NCBI GenBank assembly: GCA_048268485.1
Contig: JBLWVL010000007.1
Location: 62,001-126,000, forward strand
From: Oceanospirillum sp048268485
Lineage (GTDB): Bacteria > Pseudomonadota > Gammaproteobacteria > Pseudomonadales > Halomonadaceae
Direction: 5' to 3'
DNA length: 64,000 nucleotides
This document shows positions 33,547 through 42,597 of the stretch, piece by piece; position 1 is the first letter of the stretch, and each line of letters opens with the position of its first letter. A program made the position numbers and the translations under genes. The notes beneath the pieces were generated by a model that searched no databases, was not told where the DNA came from, and saw nothing but the letters and a program-made list of their open reading frames with translations.

Positions 33547-33993
33547 CTATTTACCATAAAGCTCTTCAGGGCTGATCAGAGGTTCAGAATTAACCCGTAA
33601 TTCGTTCTGATCCGCAACAGCATAAAAGCAGCTGCGACGCCCGGTATGGCAGGCGGGACCAATTTGGTCAACCAGCAGGAGCAGGGTATCGCCATCACAG
33701 TCTATACGAAGTTCCTTAAGATGCTGAATTTGGCCTGACGATTCACCTTTCCGCCAATAAGCCTGACGGGAACGCGACCAGTAGCAAACACGCTGTGTTT
33801 TTAAGGTTTCTTTAATAGCGTCGAGATTCATCCATGCCATCATTACAACTTCATGAGTATCGTACTGTTGAGCAATAGCAGGGATCAAACCATCAGCGTT
33901 AAATTTCAGGTGGTTAAGTGCAGTCTCCAGATCAAAACTTTGATTGAGCTCCGCCTTTTCGAGCAGTTTCCAGTTGAATGGGACGCTTGTCAT
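33547..33993 (-). CDS. hisI: Phosphoribosyl-AMP cyclohydrolase HisI
   Basis: 148-aa monofunctional enzyme opening the adenine ring of phosphoribosyl-AMP in histidine synthesis. 'CDGDTLLLLVDQIGPACHTG' followed by 'RRSCFY' contains the metal ligands: Cys99, Cys115 and Cys122 for zinc, and the Asp residues at about 98-102 for magnesium. No HisE domain is fused. It is not next to other his genes but directly downstream (81 bp) of znuB and 33 bp upstream of yidD. Zinc-regulated hisI paralogues are known in some bacteria; this copy keeps the zinc cysteines, so it may equally be the only hisI. Confidence 0.95.
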   Translation of the reverse strand: MTSVPFNWKLLEKAELNQSFDLETALNHLKFNADGLIPAIAQQYDTHEVVMMAWMNLDAIKETLKTQRVCYWSRSRQAYWRKGESSGQIQHLKELRIDCDGDTLLLLVDQIGPACHTGRRSCFYAVADQNELRVNSEPLISPEELYGK

Positions 33994-34074
33994 AATAAAG
34001 CCTTAGTTCTGGTTAATCGTGATGGTTTTTCTCGGTCTGGTAAGTCGGGTTTTGATTTTATCCAATACCCTGCT

Positions 34075-34911
34075 TCAGGCCTGCGTTTTGCTGTCCAAAG
34101 GTTTTTTTCGGGCAGCCACTATAGCAGAAACAGTAAAAGTTGCAGCCGCCAGCAAAATGATACAGGCGCCGGCGGGCAGGTCCGGTTGGTAAGAGATAGC
34201 CAAACCACCGGAGGTAAACAGCAAGCCAAGTAACGATGCCAACCCCATCATACTGGCGAGTGTTCGGGTGTAGTGTCCTGCAATAGCTGCCGGAAGCGTA
34301 AGCAGGGCGATCACAAGAATCAGCCCTACGACCTGAATCATCAGAACGACAGTTAAGGCAACAATGCATAAAAGTAATAAATAAAGCACGTTGACAGGTA
34401 GTCCGCGTAACTTGGCAAACTGAGGGTCAAAAGCAACGGCCTGAAAAGGGCGATAGAGCAGGGCAATGGCGACGACTATTAAGGCATCCATGCCGGCCAT
34501 TAGCCAGAGATCATTCTGGGCAACCAGGAGGATATTGCCAAAAAGATAGCTCATCAGATCAACCTGATACCCAGGTGTTTGACTGATAAAAATGATGCCA
34601 ATCGCCATACCGGCAGCCCATAAGGCACCTATCAGCGTGTCTTCACGCTCTTGCCAGTACAGTTTGACCATGCCGATAATCAATGCGGAAATAACCGCTG
34701 CAATCAAAGCGCCGATAAAAGGCGAGCCACCGAGATAGTAGGCGACACCCATACCGCCCATAACGGAGTGTGCAATGCCCCCGGCCAGATAACTGATCCG
34801 CATGACCACAACATAGCTACCGATCAGCCCGCAGGCAATACTGGTCAGAACACCCGCTAGCAGTGCATTCTGCAGAAAGGTTTGTTCAGTTACTGCGGAA
34901 AAAAATTCCAT
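34075..34911 (-). CDS. znuB: Zinc ABC transporter permease ZnuB
   Basis: 278-aa integral membrane subunit of the high-affinity zinc importer, ABC-3 family, with about seven or eight helices. 'LIGSYVVVMRISYLAGGIAH' and 'VMGGMGVAYYLGG' near the start and 'LPAAIAGHYTRTLASMMG' in the last third are characteristic. It couples to ZnuC at the inner face and receives zinc from ZnuA. It follows znuC by 37 bp. Transcription may continue into hisI. Confidence 0.94.
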   Translation of the reverse strand: MEFFSAVTEQTFLQNALLAGVLTSIACGLIGSYVVVMRISYLAGGIAHSVMGGMGVAYYLGGSPFIGALIAAVISALIIGMVKLYWQEREDTLIGALWAAGMAIGIIFISQTPGYQVDLMSYLFGNILLVAQNDLWLMAGMDALIVVAIALLYRPFQAVAFDPQFAKLRGLPVNVLYLLLLCIVALTVVLMIQVVGLILVIALLTLPAAIAGHYTRTLASMMGLASLLGLLFTSGGLAISYQPDLPAGACIILLAAATFTVSAIVAARKKPLDSKTQA

Positions 34912-34948
34912 ATATGTATACCGTGAATGATCAACAGAGGGCTATCTT

Positions 34949-35695
34949 TCAGATAGAGTGGGTGTGATGGTGAATCATATGGATATGATCGCCATACATC
35001 TGCTCAATCACGTCTGGAGTAATGGCATGGGTTTCGTGACATAGCAGTTCTTTATTGAGGCAGGCAACCCGGTCAACGTAATTCGTGATAAAACCGATAT
35101 CATGGGAAATCACGATGATTGACATGCGCTTATTAAGCTCTTTGAAAAGCTCGAAAACGCCTTTTTCCTGGTGAGAATCAACACTGGCTGTGGGCTCGTC
35201 CAGCAAAAGGAGTTCAGGTTCTGTTGCTAAAGCCCGGGCGATCAGAACGCGCTGCAACTGACCTCCGGAGAGTTGATCCAGAGTTCGTTGAGCAAACTCC
35301 GCTATGCCTGTTTCCTGCATAACTCTAAGGGCGATAGCCTTATCTTCTTTATTGTAACGCAACCATAACTTACCGGGTCGAATCCGGCCCATCAGAACGG
35401 TTTCCTCAACGGTAATCGGGAAGTCACTGGGAAATCTGGCGAATTGAGGAACATAACCGAGTTTACGGCAAACCTTTTGCGGGCTGGAACCAAAAATACG
35501 CACGTCGCCATGATCCGGTTTTATCAGGCCCATAATAAGCTTGAGCAAGGTGCTTTTGCCGCCACCGTTGGGGCCAACGAGCCCTAAAAACTCACCCTCA
35601 CGCATGGCAAACGTGATCTCTTTCAGAACAGGGGAGGCCTGGTAGCGAAAGCTTACATTATTAAACTCGACAATGTTTTTTGCAAAGCGGCCCAT
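34949..35695 (-). CDS. znuC: Zinc ABC transporter ATP-binding protein ZnuC
   Basis: 248-aa ATPase. Walker A is 'GPNGGGKSTLLKLIMG', the signature is 'LSGGQLQRVLIARALA', and Walker B is 'ELLLLDEPTASVD', followed by the H-loop in 'IVISHDIGFI'. The C-terminus is His-rich ('GDHIHMIHHHTHSI'), common in zinc ATPases. The ATG overlaps the znuA stop by one base (TAATG), showing translational coupling. Confidence 0.95.
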   Translation of the reverse strand: MGRFAKNIVEFNNVSFRYQASPVLKEITFAMREGEFLGLVGPNGGGKSTLLKLIMGLIKPDHGDVRIFGSSPQKVCRKLGYVPQFARFPSDFPITVEETVLMGRIRPGKLWLRYNKEDKAIALRVMQETGIAEFAQRTLDQLSGGQLQRVLIARALATEPELLLLDEPTASVDSHQEKGVFELFKELNKRMSIIVISHDIGFITNYVDRVACLNKELLCHETHAITPDVIEQMYGDHIHMIHHHTHSI

Positions 35696-36663
35696 TAGCG
35701 CCAGGACTCCAGTAACTGCTCACTCAGTTTTCGAATCGCCTCAGGTAAGTTTTCCGGCAAAGGATCAGCTTTAACAACCCGCGCGCCAATGTTTTCTGCT
35801 ATACGCTCAGCGGGTTTTTGATTGAACTGCTCCTGAACCAGAATTACCTTAATATTTTCAGCTTTGGCTGTTTCGGACAGTTTGACCAGCTGGCGGGCTG
35901 ACGGTGACTTACCCTGATATTCGATTGCAATTTGTTTAAGATGGTAGCGAGCGGCAAAATGTCCCCAGGCCGGATGAAATACCATAAAGGTCCGGTCCTC
36001 GTAGGGTTCCAGTAATTCATGTACTTCACGGTCAAGTGTTTTCAGCTCGTTAGCTAATGATAAATATCCTTGCTCAAATATTTCTGCGGTATCAGGACGC
36101 AGTTCTTTAAGAGCGTCCGTCATAATCCGGGCCTGAGAGAGAGCCTTCATTGGGTCCATCCAGATATGAGGATCCAAGCCTTCATGATTATGACTTTCAT
36201 GGTCATGCGAGTGCTCATCGTGACCGCCGGGCGCGTCATGATCATGGGACGGGTCTTCATGATGGTCATGACGAGAGATATAAGCTGCTTTAGCAGATGC
36301 AGAACCGGCTAAAGTATCAACCAGGCGCATTTCTGAATTCAGCCGGCGGATTCTCGGTAACCAAACTTGTTCAAATGGGACGCCAGTCGTCATAAGCATC
36401 TGAGCTTTAGCCAATCGCGCCATTTGGCGTGCAGAGGGATCGTAACTGTGCGGATTATGACCCGGCTGAACCAATACTTCGATATTGACCTGATCTCCGG
36501 CAATTTGCTGAAGCAGGTATTTCTGAGGTGACACACTGACAAACACCAGAGGTTTGTCCGCCGCTAAAGTGACCGGAGTGACAAGCAGCATCAGAAAAGC
36601 GATAAAACATAAGACCGATGATAAGAAAGCTTGTTGTTGATAAGCTGAAAATCTGACGCTCAT
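35695..36663 (-). CDS. znuA: Periplasmic zinc-binding protein ZnuA
   Basis: 322-aa substrate-binding protein of cluster A-I. A signal peptide (about 1-35) precedes 'PLVFVSVSPQKYLLQQIAGD'. Zinc ligands are expected at His in 'PGHNPHSYDPSARQM', at His in 'LDPHIWMDPMKAL', and at His in 'FHPAWGHFAARY'. Between them lies a His/Asp-rich loop (about residues 130-165, 'HDHHEDPSHDHD') that captures zinc. It heads the znuACB operon and a Zur-like palindrome lies about 80 bp upstream. ATG 36663 is used; GGAG is 12 bases away, a long spacing. Confidence 0.95.
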   Translation of the reverse strand: MSVRFSAYQQQAFLSSVLCFIAFLMLLVTPVTLAADKPLVFVSVSPQKYLLQQIAGDQVNIEVLVQPGHNPHSYDPSARQMARLAKAQMLMTTGVPFEQVWLPRIRRLNSEMRLVDTLAGSASAKAAYISRHDHHEDPSHDHDAPGGHDEHSHDHESHNHEGLDPHIWMDPMKALSQARIMTDALKELRPDTAEIFEQGYLSLANELKTLDREVHELLEPYEDRTFMVFHPAWGHFAARYHLKQIAIEYQGKSPSARQLVKLSETAKAENIKVILVQEQFNQKPAERIAENIGARVVKADPLPENLPEAIRKLSEQLLESWR

Positions 36664-36992
36664 TTAGCGTTCATGCTCCTGCATACAGAGGGCCAGAGAG
36701 GTGAAAGGCTGGCCAAAATTAGAGAGGCGTTGTTAGATACTTTAATGTTACAACATAACGTGCCGGACGTCAGGCGCGAATCTTACAAGATTAAAAGAAA
36801 CTGTCCAGTCCTGTCTTATCTATTCTTGCCCAGGATAGTACCTTATTTAACATAATATACATTATGCGAATATTTTATTTGCCCGTAACACATCCCACCT
36901 GTCAATATTAACCCGATGTCCTTATCCTTACCTTATGCTCAATATATTTGTTCATCTTCTTCATCATCCAAACACAGAGCTTGTTGAACACT
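36664..36992. other. znuA to REC-PAS-GGDEF divergent region
   Basis: About 330 bp with no supported gene. It holds the Zur-like box and a CATAAT-ATAC-ATTATG inverted repeat at 36851-36866 in an AT-rich, promoter-like stretch. Confidence 0.55.
36742..36764. promoter_or_regulatory. Zur box upstream of znuA
   Basis: The core ATGTTA-CAACA-TAACGT (36745-36761) follows the gammaproteobacterial Zur palindrome ATGTTA-N5-TAACAT with one mismatch. The position, about 80 bp before znuA, fits repression by zinc-loaded Zur. Confidence 0.78.
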
Positions 36993-38600
36993 ATGAAAAA
37001 ACTGTTGCTGATTGAGGATAGCAACCTCTTTGCTAAGGCTATCTTCCGTGAACTGGCTATTAATAACTACTATGAAGTCCATCATGCAGCATCGATGACT
37101 GAGATGATGGCACTTTTGGCTAAGCATGATTATTACGTTGCTATTGCCGATCTGGTGCTACCGGATGCCAGCAGCGGCGAAGTTATCTATAAACTGATTG
37201 GGCTGAATATTCCGGTCGTATCATTAACGGGTTCGTTTGCTGACGGTTTGCAATCCTCTATTTCATCCCTCCCCATTGTGGATTATGTCATTAAAGAAAG
37301 TCGGAATGATATCGCTTACGCAGTTCGTTTAGCTGAGCTAATGCTGTTCACCCGAAGTATGAAAGTCTTGCTTGCCTACGGGGACGATAACGAGATGACA
37401 GTTGTTGCAAATCACCTTCTCCCGTATCGCTTTGAGCTGATCTGTGTGTCCAGCATCGTGGAGGCAAAGAATAAGCTGTCGATGCATAAAGATATCGACT
37501 TAGTCGTAAGTGATGAGTCTCTTTTGGATGGGACGGGCTTAGAGCTGGTTCGGATGGTGCGCCGAGAATGTGATGAGCTGGGCCTTCCAATTATATTTAC
37601 TCTGGAAGAGCAAGGCCCTGCATTTGATGCGAAATTACTAAAGTCAGGGGTTAATGACTTTGTTGTGAAGCCTTTCTCACGAGAAGAACTCTGCAGTCGC
37701 CTAGTGAATCAGATCAATAACCGCAGCCGTTACAAGCAGGTTCAGAACTATGCTGATGCGGTTGACCGCTACGTTATCACATCCAGCACGGATGAACTGG
37801 GTACCATCCGGTCGGTAAGTCAGGCTTTTTGCGATATATCCGGTTATAGCCGGGAAGAATTGATTGGTCGTAATCATAATATTGTGCGCCACCCTGACAT
37901 GAAAGATGAGATTTACAGAGAGCTTTGGCAGACAATTAATTCAGGCCGAAGCTGGCAAGGTGAACTCAAAAATCGCAAAAAAGATGGTTTCTTTTACTGG
38001 GTTGATGTTCATATTGACCCAACATTTGATGCTGGCGGGGCTATCATTGGCTTTACTGCAATTCGCCAGGATATTACGGATAAAAAATATATCGAAGAGC
38101 TTTCGGTAACGGATCCGATGACGGGCCTGTATAACCGCCGCCACTTTAACAAGGCTTTTTCGGAGGTTGCGAAAGAAGCTGTGGAGCGAAAACATAAACT
38201 GGCATTTCTGATTTTCGATGTTGATCACTTTAAAGCTTATAACGATCACTATGGCCATCAGGCGGGTGATGATGTTCTGACAAAAATGGGTCAAACGATT
38301 TCAGACTTTGCCAGCCAGCATGATGCCTATGCATATCGTTTAGGTGGTGAGGAGTTTGCCCTGCTCTTTCAGGCAATCTCAGATAATGAGGCTGTCACCC
38401 AGGCTGAGTCTCTGCGTACCGCGATTGAGAATCTGGCCATTGAACATAACTATAACTCAGCAGCTGATGTCGTCACGGCCTCATTTGGGCTGTATCTGCA
38501 GTTCGGACCAGCTGATGTGGCCGAGACCTACAAACTTGGGGACAAGGCACTATATGATTCCAAAGAAACAGGGCGTAATAAGGTTGTAACATATATTTAA
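36993..38600 (+). CDS. Double-receiver, PAS and GGDEF response regulator
   Basis: 535-aa soluble signalling protein. REC1 (1-125) opens 'MKKLLLIEDSNLFAKAIFRE' with the phospho-acceptor Asp in 'YVAIADLVLPDASSGE'. REC2 (about 130-250) has 'DLVVSDESLLDGTG' and the conserved Lys in 'FVVKPFSREEL'. A PAS domain carries the Aer-like motif 'HNIVRHPDMKDEIYRELW'. The GGDEF domain has 'YRLGGEEFALLFQ', so diguanylate cyclase activity is expected; no RxxD I-site is seen. The ATG at 36993 starts the first REC strand. No histidine kinase is adjacent. Its PAS closely resembles the taxis PAS protein at 5.0 kb, hinting at a shared redox or flavin input. Confidence 0.9.
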   Translation: MKKLLLIEDSNLFAKAIFRELAINNYYEVHHAASMTEMMALLAKHDYYVAIADLVLPDASSGEVIYKLIGLNIPVVSLTGSFADGLQSSISSLPIVDYVIKESRNDIAYAVRLAELMLFTRSMKVLLAYGDDNEMTVVANHLLPYRFELICVSSIVEAKNKLSMHKDIDLVVSDESLLDGTGLELVRMVRRECDELGLPIIFTLEEQGPAFDAKLLKSGVNDFVVKPFSREELCSRLVNQINNRSRYKQVQNYADAVDRYVITSSTDELGTIRSVSQAFCDISGYSREELIGRNHNIVRHPDMKDEIYRELWQTINSGRSWQGELKNRKKDGFFYWVDVHIDPTFDAGGAIIGFTAIRQDITDKKYIEELSVTDPMTGLYNRRHFNKAFSEVAKEAVERKHKLAFLIFDVDHFKAYNDHYGHQAGDDVLTKMGQTISDFASQHDAYAYRLGGEEFALLFQAISDNEAVTQAESLRTAIENLAIEHNYNSAADVVTASFGLYLQFGPADVAETYKLGDKALYDSKETGRNKVVTYI

Positions 38601-38820
38601 GTTTCTTTGTTTGAGGTTTAAATGCCCTCTGATCTGATTTTTGTGCAACTGGGAGTGCGATTCTTGGTATAGATCAAAGTTGTAGGCAAATGTTAACGGT
38701 AATCTTAAGCCTATCTTCATATTTTAAGGTATGCTTAACCTATGCTGCAGGTGCGTTGTTGTGCTAGGTTTTTGGCTAAGCAGCTATTTTTAAGCCGTTT
38801 TACATGACATGGAGGTAGTT
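38601..38820 (+). promoter_or_regulatory. Leader/promoter region of the V-ATPase operon
   Basis: About 220 bp with no gene. A strong ribosome site, GGAGGT at 38811-38816, decides the start of the first ATPase gene. I saw no clear operator. Confidence 0.5.
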
Positions 38821-40200
38821 GTGTCCCAGCTATTGATTCGCTATTCCCGCATTCTTGAAATTGTTGGCGATATCGTCAAAGTTCACGTACCTGCCTCTGA
38901 AAGTGGTAGCTCTCAGATCTCCTTTGGTGACTTAGCCCTGATTGAAAGTCAGGATGATGGCGCGGATATCTTACCCAGAACAGCCCAGGTTATTCTTCTG
39001 GATGGTGAGGATGTGTCTCTTCAGGTTTTTTCCGGAACAAAAGGGTTATCGACACACTCTGTTGTTCGTTTTTTAGGTCGCCCAATGGAGGTGACCTTCT
39101 CACCTAATATTCTGGGCCGTACCTTCTCCGGCACTGGCGCACCGATTGATGGCGGCCCTGCCCTGAGCGATGAGCCCCGGATTGAAATTGATGGCCCTAC
39201 AGTCAACCCCGCCCGGCGTATTCTCGCCTCTCACATGATCAGAACAGATGTTCCCATGATTGATGTGTTTAACTGTCTGGTCGAGAGTCAGAAAATTCCG
39301 ATTTTCTCTGTTGCCGGTGAGCCTTACAACCAACTGCTTGCCCGTATTGGTTCCCAGGCTGATGCAGATATTGTCGTCTTCGGTGGTATTGGCCTTATCT
39401 TCGATGATTATCATTTCTTTAAGCGTACCTTTGAAGAGGCCGGAGCCTCTGCCCGTACTGTTATGTTTGTCCATCAGGGCTCTGATCCTACCGTTGAAGC
39501 TCTGCTTGTACCGGATATGGCCCTTGCAGTAGCAGAGCGTTATGCGGTTAACGAAGGTAAAAGAGTGCTTGTCCTGCTGACCGATATGACCGCCTATGCT
39601 GATGCTCTTAAAGAAGTTGGTATTTCCATGGAGCATGTACCATCCAATCGGGGTTATATCGGAGATCTCTACTCTCAACTGGCACGTCGCTATGAGAAAG
39701 CCTGTGATTATAAAGGTGCCGGCTCCGTTACTATTCTGTCAGTGACGACTATGCCAGGTGACGATGTTACCCACCCGGTGCCGGATAACACCGGCTATAT
39801 CACTGAAGGGCAGTTTTATCTGCATAATGGTGTGATCGATCCTTTTGGTTCACTTTCCCGTCTTAAACAGCATGTGATCGGTAAAGTGACCCGTGAGGAT
39901 CACAGTCAGATTATGAACACCCTGATCCGTTTTTATGCCGCATCCCAGGATGCTGAGCAGAAGCAGGCGATGTCGTTTGAACTGAGTGAATTTGATGAGC
40001 GGGTTCTGAAATTTGGCCGACTGTTTCAATCAACCTTTATGGACATTGATGTCAGCATGCCTCTGGAAGAGGCTTTGGATGCCGGCTGGTCTATTCTGGC
40101 ACAGTGCTTTAAGGAAGAAGAGCTGCTGATGAAACAGAATCTGGTGGATAAATACTTCCCTAAGACAAATGAAAAAGAACCCTCCCCGGAAAACGCCTGA
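38821..40200 (+). CDS. atpB: V/A-type ATPase subunit B
   Basis: 459-aa non-catalytic nucleotide-binding subunit of the V1 head, alternating with subunit A in a hexamer. It opens 'LLIRYSRILEIVGDIVKVHV'. The region of subunit A's P-loop is replaced by 'KIPIFSVAGEPYNQLLARIG', as expected for B. 'VLLTDMTAYADALKEV' and 'SNRGYIGDLYSQLARRYEKA' are diagnostic. The GTG at 38821 is chosen because GGAGGT lies four bases upstream; the ATG at 38809 is inside that site. It is the first gene of a seven-gene operon, which is unusual because E or A normally leads. Confidence 0.94.
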   Translation: MSQLLIRYSRILEIVGDIVKVHVPASESGSSQISFGDLALIESQDDGADILPRTAQVILLDGEDVSLQVFSGTKGLSTHSVVRFLGRPMEVTFSPNILGRTFSGTGAPIDGGPALSDEPRIEIDGPTVNPARRILASHMIRTDVPMIDVFNCLVESQKIPIFSVAGEPYNQLLARIGSQADADIVVFGGIGLIFDDYHFFKRTFEEAGASARTVMFVHQGSDPTVEALLVPDMALAVAERYAVNEGKRVLVLLTDMTAYADALKEVGISMEHVPSNRGYIGDLYSQLARRYEKACDYKGAGSVTILSVTTMPGDDVTHPVPDNTGYITEGQFYLHNGVIDPFGSLSRLKQHVIGKVTREDHSQIMNTLIRFYAASQDAEQKQAMSFELSEFDERVLKFGRLFQSTFMDIDVSMPLEEALDAGWSILAQCFKEEELLMKQNLVDKYFPKTNEKEPSPENA

Positions 40201-40213
40201 CAGGAGTTAAAGC

Positions 40214-40819
40214 GTGGGTAAGCTGGCACTGAATAAAAGCACCCTTAACAAGGAAGGCCGTAAGGTTAAGGCTTATCGGAAGTTTGTTCCGGCCCTTGAC
40301 CTTAAGCGTAAGCAGCTTCTTGCTGAGCGGGCCAATTCACGTAAAGCGATGGCAGAGGTTGCGCATAAACTGGAAGCTTTGCATCGTCAGGTTCGCGAGC
40401 AGCTTCCAATGCTGCCTACCTATAAAGGTAGCGTCGATCAATTGGTTGAAATTAAAGACTTCTCCCTTCGCCAAGTCAATTTGGTCGGGATTCGCCTGCC
40501 GGAATTAGACTCTGTTTCTTTGCAGATCCGCCCCTACTCTTCACTGGCCACAGAACACTGGCTTGACCCTCTTGTTTCACTTTTAAAGCAAAATGTGGAG
40601 TTGCAGCTCAGGCAACAGGTACTCAATAAACGCATGGAGTTGCTGGAAGTAGGCCTGAGAAAGACAACCCAGCGCCTTAATCTGTTTGATAAGGTCCTGA
40701 TTCCACAGGCTGAGAAAAACATCCGGAAAATTCGTATCGCACTTTCGGATAGTGAGCGAGCCGGTGTTGTGACGTCAAAAATTGCCAAAAATAAGCGGCT
40801 TAAGGCGGGTATAGCATGA
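40214..40819 (+). CDS. atpD: V/A-type ATPase subunit D (central rotor)
   Basis: 201-aa central-shaft subunit. 'LALNKSTLNKEGRKVKAYRK' at the start and 'RTTQRLNLFDKVLIPQ'-like sequence ('KTTQRLNLFDKVLIPQAEK') near residue 160 are the conserved ends of D, forming the long antiparallel coiled coil that turns inside the A3B3 head. Start is GTG 40214 with AGGAG upstream. The stop overlaps the start of subunit I (ATGA). No separate F subunit gene is found in the operon. Confidence 0.92.
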   Translation: MGKLALNKSTLNKEGRKVKAYRKFVPALDLKRKQLLAERANSRKAMAEVAHKLEALHRQVREQLPMLPTYKGSVDQLVEIKDFSLRQVNLVGIRLPELDSVSLQIRPYSSLATEHWLDPLVSLLKQNVELQLRQQVLNKRMELLEVGLRKTTQRLNLFDKVLIPQAEKNIRKIRIALSDSERAGVVTSKIAKNKRLKAGIA

Positions 40820-42597
40820 GTATTCTTCAGCTTAAAAAAGCCACTGTCATAGGAATGAGCCAGGATAGGACCCCCATCCTTGATGCTATTCAGGCACTAG
40901 GTGTGATGCATATCATCCCTTTGTCTGACTCTGGTACGAAGAAAATTACTGAGCCGGAAGATACAAATCCTGAGTTGTTGAAACGTTCACTGCAGTATTT
41001 GCTGAACAGTCCTCAGAAAAGGCGTCAGGTGACCCGGCCTCAGCAATTGGATCTGAATAAAATTCTTCATCAGATCGACCTGAATCGCCAGAAACGGATC
41101 AGGTTGAGTGAAAAACGGGATTTCCTTGATCAGCGTATTAAAGACCTTGAACCCTGGGGCGAGTTCACTCTACCTGATCTGGCAGATCTTAATCATGAGA
41201 AGCTTTGGTTTTATCTGGTCCCTAATTACAAAATGAAGGATGTGGAAGAGTCACACCTTCCCTGGATAGAAGTACATCGTGATAATCGCCATACCTATAT
41301 CGTTGTTGTTGCACACGAGGAACCCAATCCGAGTGTTATGCCTGTCCCCAGGACTCATACCGGATACATCCCCCTTAGCCAATTGAGGGAGCAGCTGGAA
41401 GAAACAGAGATCCAGCTGGAAACGGCAGATGGCGAGCGTGAAGCTCTGACCCGGTGGATTTATCTTCTGCAGCATAGTGTGGCCAGTACTGAGAACCAGG
41501 CCCGCTTGGAAGAGGTCTCCGGACAAACCCGGGATTTTGATGAGGTGTTCGCTTTGCAGGGGTGGATTGCGGTGCGTGACCTACCCCTTCTGGAAGATTT
41601 CGTTAATGCTCAGGGGCTTGTTCTGACCACAGAAGATCCGGCGGATGATGAAAACCCTCCTACCTTTCTGGATAACCCTGATGTTTACGGGGGTGGACAG
41701 GAGGTTGTCAGTTTTTTTCAGACACCAAACTATCGCAGCTGGGACCCATCCCGTGTGGTGTTTTTTTCCTTTGTCAGTTTTTTTGCCATCATTATGTCAG
41801 ATGTCGGCTATTCCCTACTGTTTGGCGGGATTATCGCCTGGAAATGGAAAGTAATGGGTGAAAGCGAGACCGGACGCCGACTCAGGGCTATGGGGGTTGC
41901 TCTCACCGGTGCCGGTGTCCTGTGGGGAGTATTGGTTGGCAGTTATTTCGGAGCGACTGCACCCTTTGCCCTACTGGGAAGTCTGAAATTGCTCGATCTG
42001 AATGATTTCGACAATATGATGGCGCTTTCTATCACCATTGGTGCTTTACACCTGATTTTGGCAAATCTTTTGATGGCATGGGTGCGTCGGGGAAGCCAAC
42101 AGGCCTTGTCCTCTGTAGGTTGGGCCATTTCGGTTTCTGTTGCTCTTGCTGGTTGGCTAACCGGGTTTAATAACCTGCACTGGATGTTGTTTGGTGCCGG
42201 GTTAATGATGGTGCTTCTTTTTTCCACAGAGGATAGGGGTTTTAGTCTCAGCCGGCTGGTTTCCGGGCTTTTAGCACTGACGAATGTCACTAAAATTTTT
42301 GGCGATGTTCTGAGCTATCTCCGCCTTTTTGCTCTGGGGTTGGCCAGTGCCTCCCTGGCGATTACATTTAACCAGTTAGCTGCAGATGTTGGCAGTGCGC
42401 TGCCGGGCATTGGTTTTTTGCTTCATATCCTGATTTTACTGGCGGGTCATCTGCTGAACTTCGTCTTAACCGTCGTCAGTGGCGTTATTCATGGCTTGCG
42501 TCTTAATCTGATCGAATTTTATAACTGGAGTCTGGCTGATGAAGGTTATCCCTTCCAGCCGTTTTCAAAACAGGAGGTAACACCTTGGATAACCTGA
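40816..42597 (+). CDS. atpI: V/A-type ATPase subunit I (membrane stator, a-subunit)
   Basis: 593-aa subunit. The N-terminal ~310 residues are cytoplasmic and helical, binding peripheral stalks ('MSILQLKKATVIGMSQDRTP', 'FALQGWIAVRDLPLLEDFV'). The C-terminal half has about seven or eight membrane helices starting at 'VVFFSFVSFFAIIMSDVGYS'. The motif 'FGDVLSYLRLFALGLASASL' contains the conserved Arg that faces the K ring and drives ion release. The start overlaps D's stop and the end overlaps the K start by 13 bases, so all three are translationally coupled. It is somewhat shorter than typical I subunits (about 650 aa). Confidence 0.93.
   Translation: MSILQLKKATVIGMSQDRTPILDAIQALGVMHIIPLSDSGTKKITEPEDTNPELLKRSLQYLLNSPQKRRQVTRPQQLDLNKILHQIDLNRQKRIRLSEKRDFLDQRIKDLEPWGEFTLPDLADLNHEKLWFYLVPNYKMKDVEESHLPWIEVHRDNRHTYIVVVAHEEPNPSVMPVPRTHTGYIPLSQLREQLEETEIQLETADGEREALTRWIYLLQHSVASTENQARLEEVSGQTRDFDEVFALQGWIAVRDLPLLEDFVNAQGLVLTTEDPADDENPPTFLDNPDVYGGGQEVVSFFQTPNYRSWDPSRVVFFSFVSFFAIIMSDVGYSLLFGGIIAWKWKVMGESETGRRLRAMGVALTGAGVLWGVLVGSYFGATAPFALLGSLKLLDLNDFDNMMALSITIGALHLILANLLMAWVRRGSQQALSSVGWAISVSVALAGWLTGFNNLHWMLFGAGLMMVLLFSTEDRGFSLSRLVSGLLALTNVTKIFGDVLSYLRLFALGLASASLAITFNQLAADVGSALPGIGFLLHILILLAGHLLNFVLTVVSGVIHGLRLNLIEFYNWSLADEGYPFQPFSKQEVTPWIT

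Noticed and set aside
36673..36855. Short frame in the znuA upstream region
   Set aside because: It covers the Zur-like box, has no ribosome site and no recognisable protein features.
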